Assembly: GCA_021730225.1 (NCBI GenBank) | Contig: CP072532.1 | Coordinates: forward strand, 703,230-767,229 | Length of the DNA stretch: 64,000 nucleotides | Source of the DNA: Candidatus Vesicomyidisocius sp. Agig_15_S12 | GTDB taxonomy: Bacteria > Pseudomonadota > Gammaproteobacteria > PS1 > Pseudothioglobaceae | Direction: 5' to 3' | Part shown: positions 1 to 8,786 of the stretch, in pieces | Position numbering within the stretch: position 1 is the stretch's first letter | Layout of the letters: every line of letters begins with the position of its first letter | Translations under genes and position numbers: made by a program | The notes under the pieces: model-generated | Seen by the model: the letters and a program-made list of their open reading frames with translations, nothing else | Database searches by the model: none | What the model was told of the DNA's origin: nothing

Positions 1-1103
1 TGATAACTAAAGTCAATTGTTGTTTGTTTGTTTTCTTCAGACAAATCATTAAAATAAACTTCTGTTATGTTAATATCAACTTGTCTAACAACAATTTGAA
101 AAGATTCTATAATTACATTATCACTAAATAATCGTGAAAATATACTTTTATCTTCTTCTTTAGCAAAATTAATATAAAAACTACCATCTCTAATATCTTT
201 ATCTTCGATATCGGCTCCAATTTGATCTAAAGCCCAACTTATATTACTCCAAGTTTCATATTTAGTTAATGGAAAAACCAACTTAGCATAACCACCAACA
301 CCTTTAGCAACTACAATAGTTAATCTTTGTTGCTCTCTGGCAGCAGTAATTTTTTCTTTAGCAAGCACATGATCACTACCTAAAAAAATCATTAACCGAT
401 AAAGCATTTCTGTTTCTAATATTGGATCTTTAGATTGAGCCTGCCAAATAGTATTTTCATCATCATCTCCTTTATTAGTCAGCACTTCTTGCATTGAACT
501 TAATGATAGATAAACTTCAGATTTATTATCATCAATCGGCTCAATACGAAGTCGATATTTATCAGCAACTGGCAATGTGTATTTCATTTTTGTTACTTTT
601 CTAAACATAGAACGAATAAATCCCAAAGATTGATTAGAAATTTCTGGATGTCTTTCTAAAAAATTAGTCTCCATAATTCCAGTCTTTTTACTAGCCTTTT
701 TAATAATAAAGCCATGAAATTGAAAAAAACTTTTAGCTAATTCCCATACTACATCTGGTTCTTTATCGACCACTAACCAGCGAAAACTACTAGACTTAAT
801 TACCTCAATATTAGTAGGGGTTTTTAAAATATTTGAAACCTTTTTAATTGAACTATCTTTCTTAGAAACATTGACTAAATCTTCTTGAAAATTAGAAATA
901 TACTTGCTTAATTTTAGAGAGTTTTTAGAACTAGGTTTGGTTAAATCCGGCGGAACCTCTAAAGAAGTTAATATGTTTTTTGAATAATATTCAACATCTC
1001 TTTCACATGATACATTCTGTTTTCGCTCTTCTTTATTACCTAGAGAAAGGCAACCACCTAAAGAAAATACCAAAAATAATACTATTAATTCTCTAATTAA
1101 CAT
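1..1103 (-). CDS. bamC: outer-membrane assembly lipoprotein BamC (NlpB), 3' end cut by window edge
   Basis: Reading the minus strand from the ATG at 1103 gives 367 codons with no stop up to the left edge, so the C-terminus is missing. The N-terminus has a short hydrophobic signal and a lipobox-like SLGGC with the acceptor Cys at about residue 17, indicating an outer-membrane lipoprotein. A PPDLT-type segment follows near residue 45, then mixed alpha/beta sequence including RWLVVD and a repeat-like second domain, as in the two helix-grip domains of BamC. The gene lies 3 nt after dapA, the same dapA-bamC order as in E. coli. BamC is an accessory subunit of the BAM complex that folds beta-barrel proteins into the outer membrane. 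Identity rests on lipobox, position and overall pattern rather than on a strong motif. Confidence 0.8.
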   Translation of the reverse strand, partial: MLIRELIVLFLVFSLGGCLSLGNKEERKQNVSCERDVEYYSKNILTSLEVPPDLTKPSSKNSLKLSKYISNFQEDLVNVSKKDSSIKKVSNILKTPTNIEVIKSSSFRWLVVDKEPDVVWELAKSFFQFHGFIIKKASKKTGIMETNFLERHPEISNQSLGFIRSMFRKVTKMKYTLPVADKYRLRIEPIDDNKSEVYLSLSSMQEVLTNKGDDDENTIWQAQSKDPILETEMLYRLMIFLGSDHVLAKEKITAAREQQRLTIVVAKGVGGYAKLVFPLTKYETWSNISWALDQIGADIEDKDIRDGSFYINFAKEEDKSIFSRLFSDNVIIESFQIVVRQVDINITEVYFNDLSEENKQTTIDFSY

Positions 1104-1106
1104 TTA

Positions 1107-1997
1107 TTATATAATCCCTAAATTAGATAAATCTTGTTCTAATATAATTTTGGCTTGCTTTGATAACATCATTAAAGGCAAACGAATACCATTATTACAC
1201 TTTCCCATTTTATACATTGCCCACTTAACAGGTATTGGGTTAGATTCAATAAATAAATGTTGATGCAAATCGATTAGTGATGCATTAGTTAATTCTGCTA
1301 ATTCTCTTTTATTCTCAAGTGCAAATTGATAAGCAAAAGCCACCTGCTTTGGTGCAACATTAGCAGTTACAGAAATACCGCCATGTCCACCCATTAAAAT
1401 AAATTCAACTGCTGTCGCATCATCACCACTATAAAGCAGAAAGTCATCCGAACATTGCTCAATTAATAATTGTGCAATGTTCAAATTACCCGTAGCATCT
1501 TTAATGCCAATGATATTATCAATATCGGATAAGCGAATTGCTGTTTCTACAGAAAGATCGACTGCTGTTCTACTAGGCACATTATATAAAATTTGATAAA
1601 TATCTACCGTCTCAGCAATCAACTTATAATGTTGATACAACCCCTCTTGAGTCGGCTTATTATAATACGGCGTAACTAAAAGACAAGCGTCAGCACCAAT
1701 TTCTTTAGCCACTCTAGTAAGCTTAATAGCTTCAGAAGTAGAATTTGCACCCGTACCAGCAATTACCGGAATACATGAGTTTGCAAATTCAACCGTTGCT
1801 CGTATCACCTCAATATGCTCATCCTGATTAAGCGTTGCGCTTTCTCCTGTAGTGCCCATTGAAACAATCGCCTTAGTACCAGCATCAATATGAAATGCTA
1901 CCAATGATTTTAATGCGCTAAAATCTATCGATCCATCATCAAACATCGGGGTAATTAAGGCAACCATTGAGCCAGTTAGTGGGTGATTTATATGCAC
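1107..1997 (-). CDS. dapA: 4-hydroxy-tetrahydrodipicolinate synthase
   Basis: A 296-residue (beta/alpha)8 aldolase of normal family length. It condenses pyruvate with aspartate semialdehyde, the first committed step to diaminopimelate and lysine. The Schiff-base lysine is in GIKDATG, the catalytic tyrosine in LYNVPSRT, and the substrate-binding GTTGES motif is near residue 48. The annotated start is GTG at 1997; the family normally begins only a few residues before GSxVALxTPM, so this start adds about six residues, and an ATG at residue 11 falls too late. No clear ribosome site is seen. A TATAAT sits about 25 nt upstream without a good -35. bamC follows after 3 nt, so the two are probably co-transcribed. 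Confidence 0.95.
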   Translation of the reverse strand: MHINHPLTGSMVALITPMFDDGSIDFSALKSLVAFHIDAGTKAIVSMGTTGESATLNQDEHIEVIRATVEFANSCIPVIAGTGANSTSEAIKLTRVAKEIGADACLLVTPYYNKPTQEGLYQHYKLIAETVDIYQILYNVPSRTAVDLSVETAIRLSDIDNIIGIKDATGNLNIAQLLIEQCSDDFLLYSGDDATAVEFILMGGHGGISVTANVAPKQVAFAYQFALENKRELAELTNASLIDLHQHLFIESNPIPVKWAMYKMGKCNNGIRLPLMMLSKQAKIILEQDLSNLGII

Positions 1998-2110
1998 TTA
2001 AACTATTTAATAAAACTAATTAATGTGAATTATATACGAATCCGTTTTTATCAACATAAAAACCTGCTAATGATTCAATAATTAGGAGGTTTAATTAAAC
2101 CAAACTTAAC

Positions 2111-3388
2111 TTACAAGTCGTATCCTTTTTCTTCATGAGAAATAATATCTAAACCTTGTTGTTCTTCCTCCTTACTTACTCTCAATCCTATTATAACGTT
2201 CACCATTTTAAGAATAAGATAAGTAGCAATAGCCGTATAAGTAACTGTTGCTACCACGCCTATAAATTGGATTTGTAATTGATCGTAAATCAAAATTGCT
2301 TCATGATCCCAACCACCTTGTCCAGAAAAAACACCCAACTCTTTAGAAGCAAAAAATCCTACCATTAAAGTGCCCATAATACCGCCCACGCCATGCACTG
2401 GAAATACATCTAATGAATCGTCAATTTTAAATTTTTGTTTGATGATAATCACTGCATTAAAACACACAATACCAGCAATAAAACCAATCACTAAAGCACC
2501 TACTGGGCCTACAAAACCAGAGGCTGGTGTGATTGTTCCCAAACCTGCAACCATACCTGTTACCGTACCTAATGCAGTTGGTCTACCAAACTTAATCCAT
2601 TCGTAAAACATCCACGTAATCGCCCCTGTTGCTGCCGAGATATGTGTTACCAAAATAGCCATAGCTGCATCCCCCCCTACTGCTAAAGCAGAACCACCAT
2701 TAAATCCAAACCAACCAACCCAAAGCATTGCTGCACCTGTAATAGTCATAGTCATATTATGGGGTGGTATAGGTCTTTTTAAAAAACCTTTTCTAGGCCC
2801 TAAAACAATAGCTGCTACTAGTGCAGCAATACCAGCAGTAATATGAACAACCGTACCTCCGGCATAATCAAGCATATTACTTAACCAACCCCCGCCCCAC
2901 ACCCAATGCGTAATAGGTGCATAAACCACTAAAAGCCAAATAGAGCTAAACAGCAATACAGCTGAAAATTTCATTCTTTCTGCATAACCGCCAATAATCA
3001 AAGCAGGTGTAATAATGGCAAATGTCATTTGAAACATCACAAATAAAGATTCTGGAATTGAATTGTTAACCATGTTTATGCTAACTTTCATCAAAAGTAC
3101 ATTAGAAAAATCACCAAAATAAGGGTTATCCCCTGAAAAAGCAATCGAATAGCCTACCACAAACCACAAAATACTCACAATACCTGCAATAGTAAAACAT
3201 TGCATAAGCACTGATAAAATATTTTTAGTGCGAACTAAACCCCCATAAAATAACGCTAAACCTGGTAAAGTCATCAATAACACCAAGGCTGTTGATGTCA
3301 TTATCCAAGCTGTATCAGCACCATTAATATCCTGTGAAAACACACTCATTGGTAAACATGCCAATGTTACTACTAATAATTCCTTCAC
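2111..3388 (-). CDS. amtB: ammonium transporter AmtB
   Basis: A 425-residue polytopic membrane protein that conducts ammonium/ammonia across the inner membrane. It starts with GTG at 3388, supported by AAGGAG seven bases upstream. The first 18 residues look like a cleavable signal peptide, as in other AmtB proteins, followed by about eleven membrane spans. The family signatures TALVLLMTLPGLALFYGGLV and AGGTVVHITAG are present, the latter with the first pore histidine; the second is in FPVHGVGGIMGT. The cytoplasmic tail (SKEEEQQGLDIISHEEKGYD) resembles the conserved AmtB C-terminus that contacts GlnK. It lies 10 nt after glnK and surely shares its transcript. This is the obvious nitrogen-entry route of the window. 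Confidence 0.96.
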   Translation of the reverse strand: MKELLVVTLACLPMSVFSQDINGADTAWIMTSTALVLLMTLPGLALFYGGLVRTKNILSVLMQCFTIAGIVSILWFVVGYSIAFSGDNPYFGDFSNVLLMKVSINMVNNSIPESLFVMFQMTFAIITPALIIGGYAERMKFSAVLLFSSIWLLVVYAPITHWVWGGGWLSNMLDYAGGTVVHITAGIAALVAAIVLGPRKGFLKRPIPPHNMTMTITGAAMLWVGWFGFNGGSALAVGGDAAMAILVTHISAATGAITWMFYEWIKFGRPTALGTVTGMVAGLGTITPASGFVGPVGALVIGFIAGIVCFNAVIIIKQKFKIDDSLDVFPVHGVGGIMGTLMVGFFASKELGVFSGQGGWDHEAILIYDQLQIQFIGVVATVTYTAIATYLILKMVNVIIGLRVSKEEEQQGLDIISHEEKGYDL

Positions 3389-3398
3389 TACTAACTCC

Positions 3399-3737
3399 TT
3401 AAAGTGCGTTTTTATCTGTCTCTCCCGTACGAATACGAACCACTTTATCTAAATTAGAAACAAAAATTTTCCCATCGCCTACCTTACCAGAATTCGTTAC
3501 ACTACTAATCATTTCAATCACTTCATCAAGTTTTTTCGCCTCAATTGCAATTTCTAATTTAATTTTAGGCAAAAAATCAATTTGATACTCTGTTCCTCGA
3601 TATAATTCAGTATGTCCTTTTTGACGACCAAAACCTTTCACTTCAGTCACTGTTACGCCAGATACGCCCACTTCAGATAACGCCTCTCTAACACTGTCTA
3701 ACTTATGCGGTCTTAGAATTGCTGTCACAAACTTCAT
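3399..3737 (-). CDS. glnK: nitrogen regulatory protein P-II (GlnK/GlnB)
   Basis: The 112-residue product is a canonical P-II signal protein: it binds ATP/ADP and 2-oxoglutarate and, when deuridylylated, plugs AmtB. The T-loop with the uridylylation site is intact (GFGRQKGHTELYRGTEY, Tyr51), as are the B-loop (GKVGDGKIFV) and the C-terminal RIRTGE signature. The ATG at 3737 is chosen because AGGAGAG lies just upstream and it matches the family N-terminus MKFVTAILRPHKL; the longer reading from 3770 adds 11 non-homologous residues. It is immediately followed by amtB, the standard glnK-amtB pair. A TATAAT about 32 nt upstream (3769-3774) may be its -10; no sigma-54 type GG/GC element was found. 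GlnK and GlnB cannot be separated by sequence alone; the neighbour favours GlnK. Confidence 0.94.
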   Translation of the reverse strand: MKFVTAILRPHKLDSVREALSEVGVSGVTVTEVKGFGRQKGHTELYRGTEYQIDFLPKIKLEIAIEAKKLDEVIEMISSVTNSGKVGDGKIFVSNLDKVVRIRTGETDKNAL

Positions 3738-3896
3738 ATTTCTCTCCTTTTTATCGTAATTAAATTGCATTATATCGTCTGATTATAAAAATTATTCAGC
3801 AAATAAACTACAATCTATAGTATCTAATAACTTAATTCTATAACTATCCTATTGTTTCTAACAAAATAAAACTAATGACATCTAATGCAAATGTAC

Positions 3897-4571
3897 CTAA
3901 TTTTTTAAAAGATCATTACGTTTTTTTTTAGTTTTTTTAATGGATTGCTCTATTCTCCAAGTATTAATATTAGCTTGATGTCCACTTAATAGTACTTCAG
4001 GAACTTTTTGGTTATCAATAATTTTAGGGCGCGTGTAATTTGGGTAATCTAATAAATTATTTGTAAAGGAATCATTTAATGAATCAATATTACCAAGTAC
4101 ATTTGGGATTTGCCGACTAACCGTATCAATAAGAACCATAGCTGCTAATTCACCACCGCTAATAATATAATCACCAATAGATATTTCCATATCAATATCG
4201 TGATTAATAATGCGTTCATCTACACCTTCATAACGTCCACATAATAAAGTAATTGCATCAAACATAGATAATTCTTTAGTTAGTTTATGTTTAAGTGGCT
4301 GACCTTGGGGTGATAGATAAATGATCTTAGTTTTCGGACTTGATTGTTTAATTTTTTGAATACAATCACGAATGGGCTTGACTTGCATTACCATACCTCC
4401 ACCACCACCATAAGGCTTATCATCGATATTTCTGTATTTGTTATTACTAAAATCTCTAAGTTGCCAAATATAAACTGAGAGGTATGATTTTTTTATAGCT
4501 CGCGCGACAACACCTTCATCCTTAATGATATTAAACATGTTAGGAAATAAAGTAATAATATCAAAACGCAT
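3897..4571 (-). CDS. trmD: tRNA (guanine-37-N1)-methyltransferase
   Basis: A 224-residue SPOUT-class enzyme that methylates N1 of G37 next to the anticodon, preventing +1 frameshifts. The trefoil-knot cofactor segments are clear: YLSPQGQPL, LLCGRYEGVDER and SIGDYIISGGELAAM, plus the PNVLGN..S element. The start (MRFDIITLFPNMF) matches the family. In most gammaproteobacteria trmD sits in the rpsP-rimM-trmD-rplS operon; here it is instead last in a serB-ccmF-ccmI-dapE-trmD run, 3 nt after dapE, so the ribosomal context has been broken up. The C-terminus is lysine rich, consistent with AT bias. Confidence 0.95.
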   Translation of the reverse strand: MRFDIITLFPNMFNIIKDEGVVARAIKKSYLSVYIWQLRDFSNNKYRNIDDKPYGGGGGMVMQVKPIRDCIQKIKQSSPKTKIIYLSPQGQPLKHKLTKELSMFDAITLLCGRYEGVDERIINHDIDMEISIGDYIISGGELAAMVLIDTVSRQIPNVLGNIDSLNDSFTNNLLDYPNYTRPKIIDNQKVPEVLLSGHQANINTWRIEQSIKKTKKKRNDLLKN

Positions 4572-4574
4572 GAG

Positions 4575-5705
4575 CTAAGTAAGTATATTTTTTAAAATAT
4601 GATAATAAATATCACTTAAATCTTCTAAATCTTGGATGGATACACACTCATTAACTTGATGAATGGTTGCATTTAAAGGACCTAATTCTATAACTTTAGC
4701 CTTTAAAATTGGAGCAATAAATCGTCCATCTGAAGTACCACCCAAAGTGGATAATTGGGTATTTATATTTTTTACCGTTTTAATAGCATCAACACAAGCA
4801 TTAACCAATTTACCCTTTGAGGTTAAAAATGGATAACCAGAATGCTCCCAATTGATTTGATATTCAAAATCATGTTTATCTAGAATTGCACAAACTCGAC
4901 TTTGTAATTGCTCCTGAGTACATTGTGTGGAATAACGAAAATTAAAAACAATATTGATTTCACTTGGAATAACGTTGGTTACCCCTGTTCCTGAGTGGAT
5001 ATTAGAAATTTGAAAACTAGTAGCTGGAAAATATTCATTACCCTCGTCCCAAACTTCATTGCACAAATCATTTAACGCTGGTATGACTAAATGAATAGGA
5101 TTATTTGCCAAATGTGGATAAGCAATATGCCCCTGCTTTCCAATAATTTTACAAGAACCATTTAAAGAACCGCGACGACCATTTTTAATAATATCTCCTA
5201 ACTCATGAGTGGATGATGGCTCACCCACTAAACAATAATCAACTGTTTGGTTTATTTTTTTTAAATATTGGGCAACTTTAATAGTACCATTAATAGCAGG
5301 GCCTTCTTCATCAGAAGTGATTAAATAACCAATTGAGCCTTTATGATTAGAATGATCTTTAACAAATCTATCAGTTGCACTGAGCATGGCTGCCAAAGAG
5401 CCTTTCATATCAGCTGTTCCACGACCATACAACATGCCATTTTTAACTTTAGCAGAAAAAGGTGACATGTGCCATTCTGATTCATTGCCCACAGGCACAA
5501 CATCAGTATGCCCTGCAAATACAAACACAGGAGATTGCTGACCACGAATTGCCCAAAAATTATCAACCTCGCCAAATTTTAAATCGGTAATCTCAAAATT
5601 AAGATCATTTAAATAACTGATCATAATGGACTGACAACCTTTATCTTGCGGGGTAATAGAATCTATACTAACTAGCTTTTTTGCTAATGTTAAGATTTTA
5701 CTCAT
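4575..5705 (-). CDS. dapE: succinyl-diaminopimelate desuccinylase
   Basis: A 376-residue M20-family zinc hydrolase that removes succinate from N-succinyl-LL-diaminopimelate in lysine and peptidoglycan-precursor synthesis. Metal and catalytic motifs are FAGHTDVVPVG (His ligand and Asp), YGRGTADMKGS (bridging Asp), TSDEEGPAINGT (general-base Glu-Glu) and a C-terminal HQVNE. The ATG at 5705 is preferred over an in-frame TTG one codon earlier. It follows the ccmI stop by 4 nt and precedes trmD by 3 nt, so it is translated from the same message; no independent promoter is visible. Together with dapA it shows that the succinylase branch of lysine synthesis is kept. Confidence 0.95.
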   Translation of the reverse strand: MSKILTLAKKLVSIDSITPQDKGCQSIMISYLNDLNFEITDLKFGEVDNFWAIRGQQSPVFVFAGHTDVVPVGNESEWHMSPFSAKVKNGMLYGRGTADMKGSLAAMLSATDRFVKDHSNHKGSIGYLITSDEEGPAINGTIKVAQYLKKINQTVDYCLVGEPSSTHELGDIIKNGRRGSLNGSCKIIGKQGHIAYPHLANNPIHLVIPALNDLCNEVWDEGNEYFPATSFQISNIHSGTGVTNVIPSEINIVFNFRYSTQCTQEQLQSRVCAILDKHDFEYQINWEHSGYPFLTSKGKLVNACVDAIKTVKNINTQLSTLGGTSDGRFIAPILKAKVIELGPLNATIHQVNECVSIQDLEDLSDIYYHILKNILT

Positions 5706-5709
5706 CAAA

Positions 5710-6876
5710 TTATTTCATATTCAAATAAACAGATGGATCATCAGCCACATTAATGACTTTGCTTAGCACTTGTATATCGTCTATACCACGTATAGCAGAA
5801 CCAGTTGCACTAATACGTACTACCACAATTACTTGATTATAGGTTGATAGTTGTCTGCCTTGTATGATAGAATCTTGGTCAGTTAAGACTACTTGTCCTG
5901 TAAAAACTTTTAACTTGATTTTTTTAATTGCAATTGGTATAGGCCTACCTTTAACTGCTTTAACATAAATCATTATAAAATCTTCACTAGATCTAAACTT
6001 TAATATTTCATCAGAAACATCAACACGTACACTAATAAAATGTTTAGACATATCCCTACTTGATTTAAGTACTTTTAACTCAGATAAAATATTAACTAGA
6101 GCTACTCTATTAATGCTATCTTTTGGTAAAGTATTAAGTGCACGTTGCCATAATCCTTTAGCTAAATTAAAATCTTCTTGCCTTGCAGCAAACATACCCG
6201 CTAAATACAGTGAATCTGATGAATTTGGATCAATCTCCAAAGCTTGTTTAATTAATTTAATAGACTGATTTGAAAATTGATGACCATTAGCACTAATCAT
6301 TATAGATGCATATTCAACTAATAACCTTGGATCTTTAGGATTAATTTGAAAAGATTTCTCATAAGCATTGATTGATAAATCTAATTCTCCTAATTCAAAA
6401 TACGTCAGTCCAAGTATTCTCCAAGCCTCAGCATCATCTCTATTAGTTTGCAAATACTGTACAATTTTATTAACACTTTGTTCTAAACTTAATGACTCTT
6501 CTGTATTTGAAAACGATTGGTTCATGTTATTTTTTGAAATCAAAAATTGATAAAAACCAATGGACATGACAGGTATTAATATTAATATTAATATTAATAC
6601 CAATATGTTATTATTAATATTATTTTGAATACTATTCGCTTGTTTTAGTTCAGTAGCCAATGTTATTGAGATTTCTTCTTTAGCCTGATTAAATTGCTTT
6701 TTATCAATCAAATTTTGATATAAATCTTGCTCAAGTTCTAATAATTTTTGTTTGCCTAAGAAAATATTAGAGCTTTCTAGATTAAATTTATTAGATTTAA
6801 TAGGTCGATACAAAAACCAGATTATCCAAATAAAAGAAGCAATCACCATTAAAGAAAACCACAGATATAAATTCAT
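5710..6876 (-). CDS. ccmI: cytochrome c biogenesis factor CcmI (TPR protein)
   Basis: A 388-residue membrane protein. Residues about 3-23 form one membrane span, a charged cytoplasmic loop follows, and a second span lies near residues 91-111 (ILVLILILILIPVMSIGFYQ). The C-terminal half contains tetratricopeptide repeats, for example around DAEAWRILGLTYFELGELD and the next two segments, and ends in a beta-rich domain. This architecture fits CcmI/CycH, which holds apocytochrome c for haem ligation. It overlaps ccmF by 4 nt and is followed by dapE. The genes ccmG and ccmH, which usually lie between ccmF and ccmI, are absent here. The second membrane span is encoded by a short hexanucleotide repeat. 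Confidence 0.85.
   Translation of the reverse strand: MNLYLWFSLMVIASFIWIIWFLYRPIKSNKFNLESSNIFLGKQKLLELEQDLYQNLIDKKQFNQAKEEISITLATELKQANSIQNNINNNILVLILILILIPVMSIGFYQFLISKNNMNQSFSNTEESLSLEQSVNKIVQYLQTNRDDAEAWRILGLTYFELGELDLSINAYEKSFQINPKDPRLLVEYASIMISANGHQFSNQSIKLIKQALEIDPNSSDSLYLAGMFAARQEDFNLAKGLWQRALNTLPKDSINRVALVNILSELKVLKSSRDMSKHFISVRVDVSDEILKFRSSEDFIMIYVKAVKGRPIPIAIKKIKLKVFTGQVVLTDQDSIIQGRQLSTYNQVIVVVRISATGSAIRGIDDIQVLSKVINVADDPSVYLNMK
6572..6601. repeat. 30-bp perfect palindrome made of four ATTAAT units inside ccmI
   Basis: Positions 6575-6598 are four exact copies of ATTAAT, and with the flanking GGT and ACC they form a perfect 30-bp inverted repeat. It encodes alternating Leu-Ile in the second membrane span of CcmI, so gain or loss of one unit would remain in frame and only lengthen or shorten a hydrophobic stretch by two residues. 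This is direct sequence observation; any role is conjecture. Confidence 0.9.
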
Positions 6877-8780
6877 TCTTTTATTCTAAATCGATATCTT
6901 CTATCAAATGCACTTAATAATGCACCTAATGAAATCAATAAACCTCCCAACCAAATCCAGCGCACAAAGGGTTTATAATAAATTCTTAAACTCCATGAGT
7001 CATCTTCCAATGACTCACCTAATGCAATATAAATATCACGATATAATGATGAATCAATACTCGCTTCAGTCATTGGCATACCTGTAGTATATTGACGTTT
7101 TTCAGGTCTTAAATCTGCTATTTTTTCATCCTCAAAGTAAACCTCTACATGACCTTTGTTTCCTTGATAATTTTGACCAAATAAACGTGTCACACCTTTA
7201 AAAATAAAATCATAACCTTTTATAGTTATTGGTTTATCAATTTCCATTTGTATATCTTTTTCAATACCATACTGGGTTGTAACTGTAGCGCCTAGTAAGA
7301 ATACGGCAATACCAATATGAGCAAAGATCATGCCAATAAAAGCAAAATTCATACTACCTTTTTGGCCTAACCTTTGAAACAAAAGTATTAATGAATGTGA
7401 AACTATCCAAATAAATAAGAAAACAGCCAATAGAACTAAAATATTATCGATTAAAAATACACTAATCACAAACAACAAACCTACACCTATCCAAACCCGC
7501 TTTAGTAAGCCAAACACCCTTTGTGTAGTATCTTTCTTCCAACGTAAAAAGGGGATAATTGCCATAAGCAATACTGCCAAAATCATAATAGGCACAAACA
7601 CTGAGCCAAAATAAGGTGCACCTACTGAAATTTTACCTAAACCTAATGCATCTAATAGTAGTGGATAGAATGTACCTAAAAAAACACTTAACATTGATGC
7701 TACTAATAATATATTGTTAACTAATAAACCACTTTCTCTTGATAAAAGGGAAAAGGTATTGCTACTTTGCATTAGTAAAGTAGCGCGCCAAGCATATAAT
7801 GCTAACGAACCACCAATCACAATCACTAAAAATATCAAAACAAACAAACCCCTATCAGGGTCAGTAGCAAATGAATGCACTGAAGTAAGAATGCCTGATC
7901 TGACTAAAAAAGTACCTAACAAACTTAACGAAAAACTAGAAATAGCCAATAGAACAGTCCAGTGTTTAAATGCACTGCGCTTTTCACTCACACTTAAAGA
8001 ATGCACCAATGCTGTTGCCACTAACCATGGCATAAACGAAGCATTTTCTACTGGATCCCAGAACCACCAACCACCCCAACCAAGTTCATAATACGCCCAC
8101 CAAGAACCAAGTGTGATGCCAAGCGTTAAAAATGCCCATGCTATTAACGTCCAAGGGCGTGACCACCTAAGCCAAGTGGAATCTAACTGTCCACGAATCA
8201 GTGATGATACAACAAAAGCAAAAGGGATAGCCATTCCAACATAACCCATATACAACATAGGTGGATGAATAATTAAACCAAAATCTTGTAGCAAAGGGTT
8301 AAGCTCTCGCCCTTGTAATGGCACAATATCTAAACGCTCAAAAGGATTAGAAGTTAATAACAAAAACAACAAAAACCCAATACTAATTAAACCAAGAATA
8401 ATTAAAATATGATTTAATACTTCAACAGGTAAACGTCTAGAAAATACAGATACTGCCACACTCCAAGCAGCTAAAATTAAAGCCCATAATAACAAAGATC
8501 CCTCATGTGCACCCCAAATAGCTGACATTTTAAAAATATTAGGCAATTGAGTATTTGAATTACTTGCCACGTATCTGACAGAGAAATCATCCACAACAAA
8601 AGCATTAACGAGAATAACAAAAGCAATCAGTATCCAAAAGAATTGCATCCATACCAAGGGTCTAGATAATCCAGAAAGTACAACATCACATTTAATCATA
8701 CCTATAGTTGGCAAAATCACTTGTAACATTGCAAACACCAAAGCAAGTACCAATGCAAAATGTCCGATTTCAATTAACAT
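6873..8780 (-). CDS. ccmF: haem lyase subunit CcmF
   Basis: A 635-residue integral membrane protein of the System I cytochrome c maturation pathway. It carries the tryptophan-rich WWD haem-handling motif GWGGWWFWDPVENASFMPWL near residue 225-245 and conserved periplasmic histidines (for example IHPPMLYMGYVG and the ATALVHSLSVSEKR region). About 13-15 membrane spans are predicted by eye. CcmF takes haem from holo-CcmE and, with CcmH and CcmI, attaches it to apocytochromes in the periplasm. It lies 6 nt downstream of serB and overlaps ccmI. The other ccm genes are not in this window, so the operon is split. Confidence 0.96.
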   Translation of the reverse strand: MLIEIGHFALVLALVFAMLQVILPTIGMIKCDVVLSGLSRPLVWMQFFWILIAFVILVNAFVVDDFSVRYVASNSNTQLPNIFKMSAIWGAHEGSLLLWALILAAWSVAVSVFSRRLPVEVLNHILIILGLISIGFLLFLLLTSNPFERLDIVPLQGRELNPLLQDFGLIIHPPMLYMGYVGMAIPFAFVVSSLIRGQLDSTWLRWSRPWTLIAWAFLTLGITLGSWWAYYELGWGGWWFWDPVENASFMPWLVATALVHSLSVSEKRSAFKHWTVLLAISSFSLSLLGTFLVRSGILTSVHSFATDPDRGLFVLIFLVIVIGGSLALYAWRATLLMQSSNTFSLLSRESGLLVNNILLVASMLSVFLGTFYPLLLDALGLGKISVGAPYFGSVFVPIMILAVLLMAIIPFLRWKKDTTQRVFGLLKRVWIGVGLLFVISVFLIDNILVLLAVFLFIWIVSHSLILLFQRLGQKGSMNFAFIGMIFAHIGIAVFLLGATVTTQYGIEKDIQMEIDKPITIKGYDFIFKGVTRLFGQNYQGNKGHVEVYFEDEKIADLRPEKRQYTTGMPMTEASIDSSLYRDIYIALGESLEDDSWSLRIYYKPFVRWIWLGGLLISLGALLSAFDRRYRFRIKE

Positions 8781-8786
8781 AAAAGA

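Noticed and set aside
2088-2101. 14-bp palindrome GGTTTAATTAAACC after amtB
   Set aside because: No loop and no T-run, so it is not a convincing terminator; short AT palindromes are expected here.
7714-8091. 125-codon ORF on the plus strand
   Set aside because: It lies antisense to the WWD domain of ccmF; composition is a mirror of the real gene and no motif or ribosome site is present.
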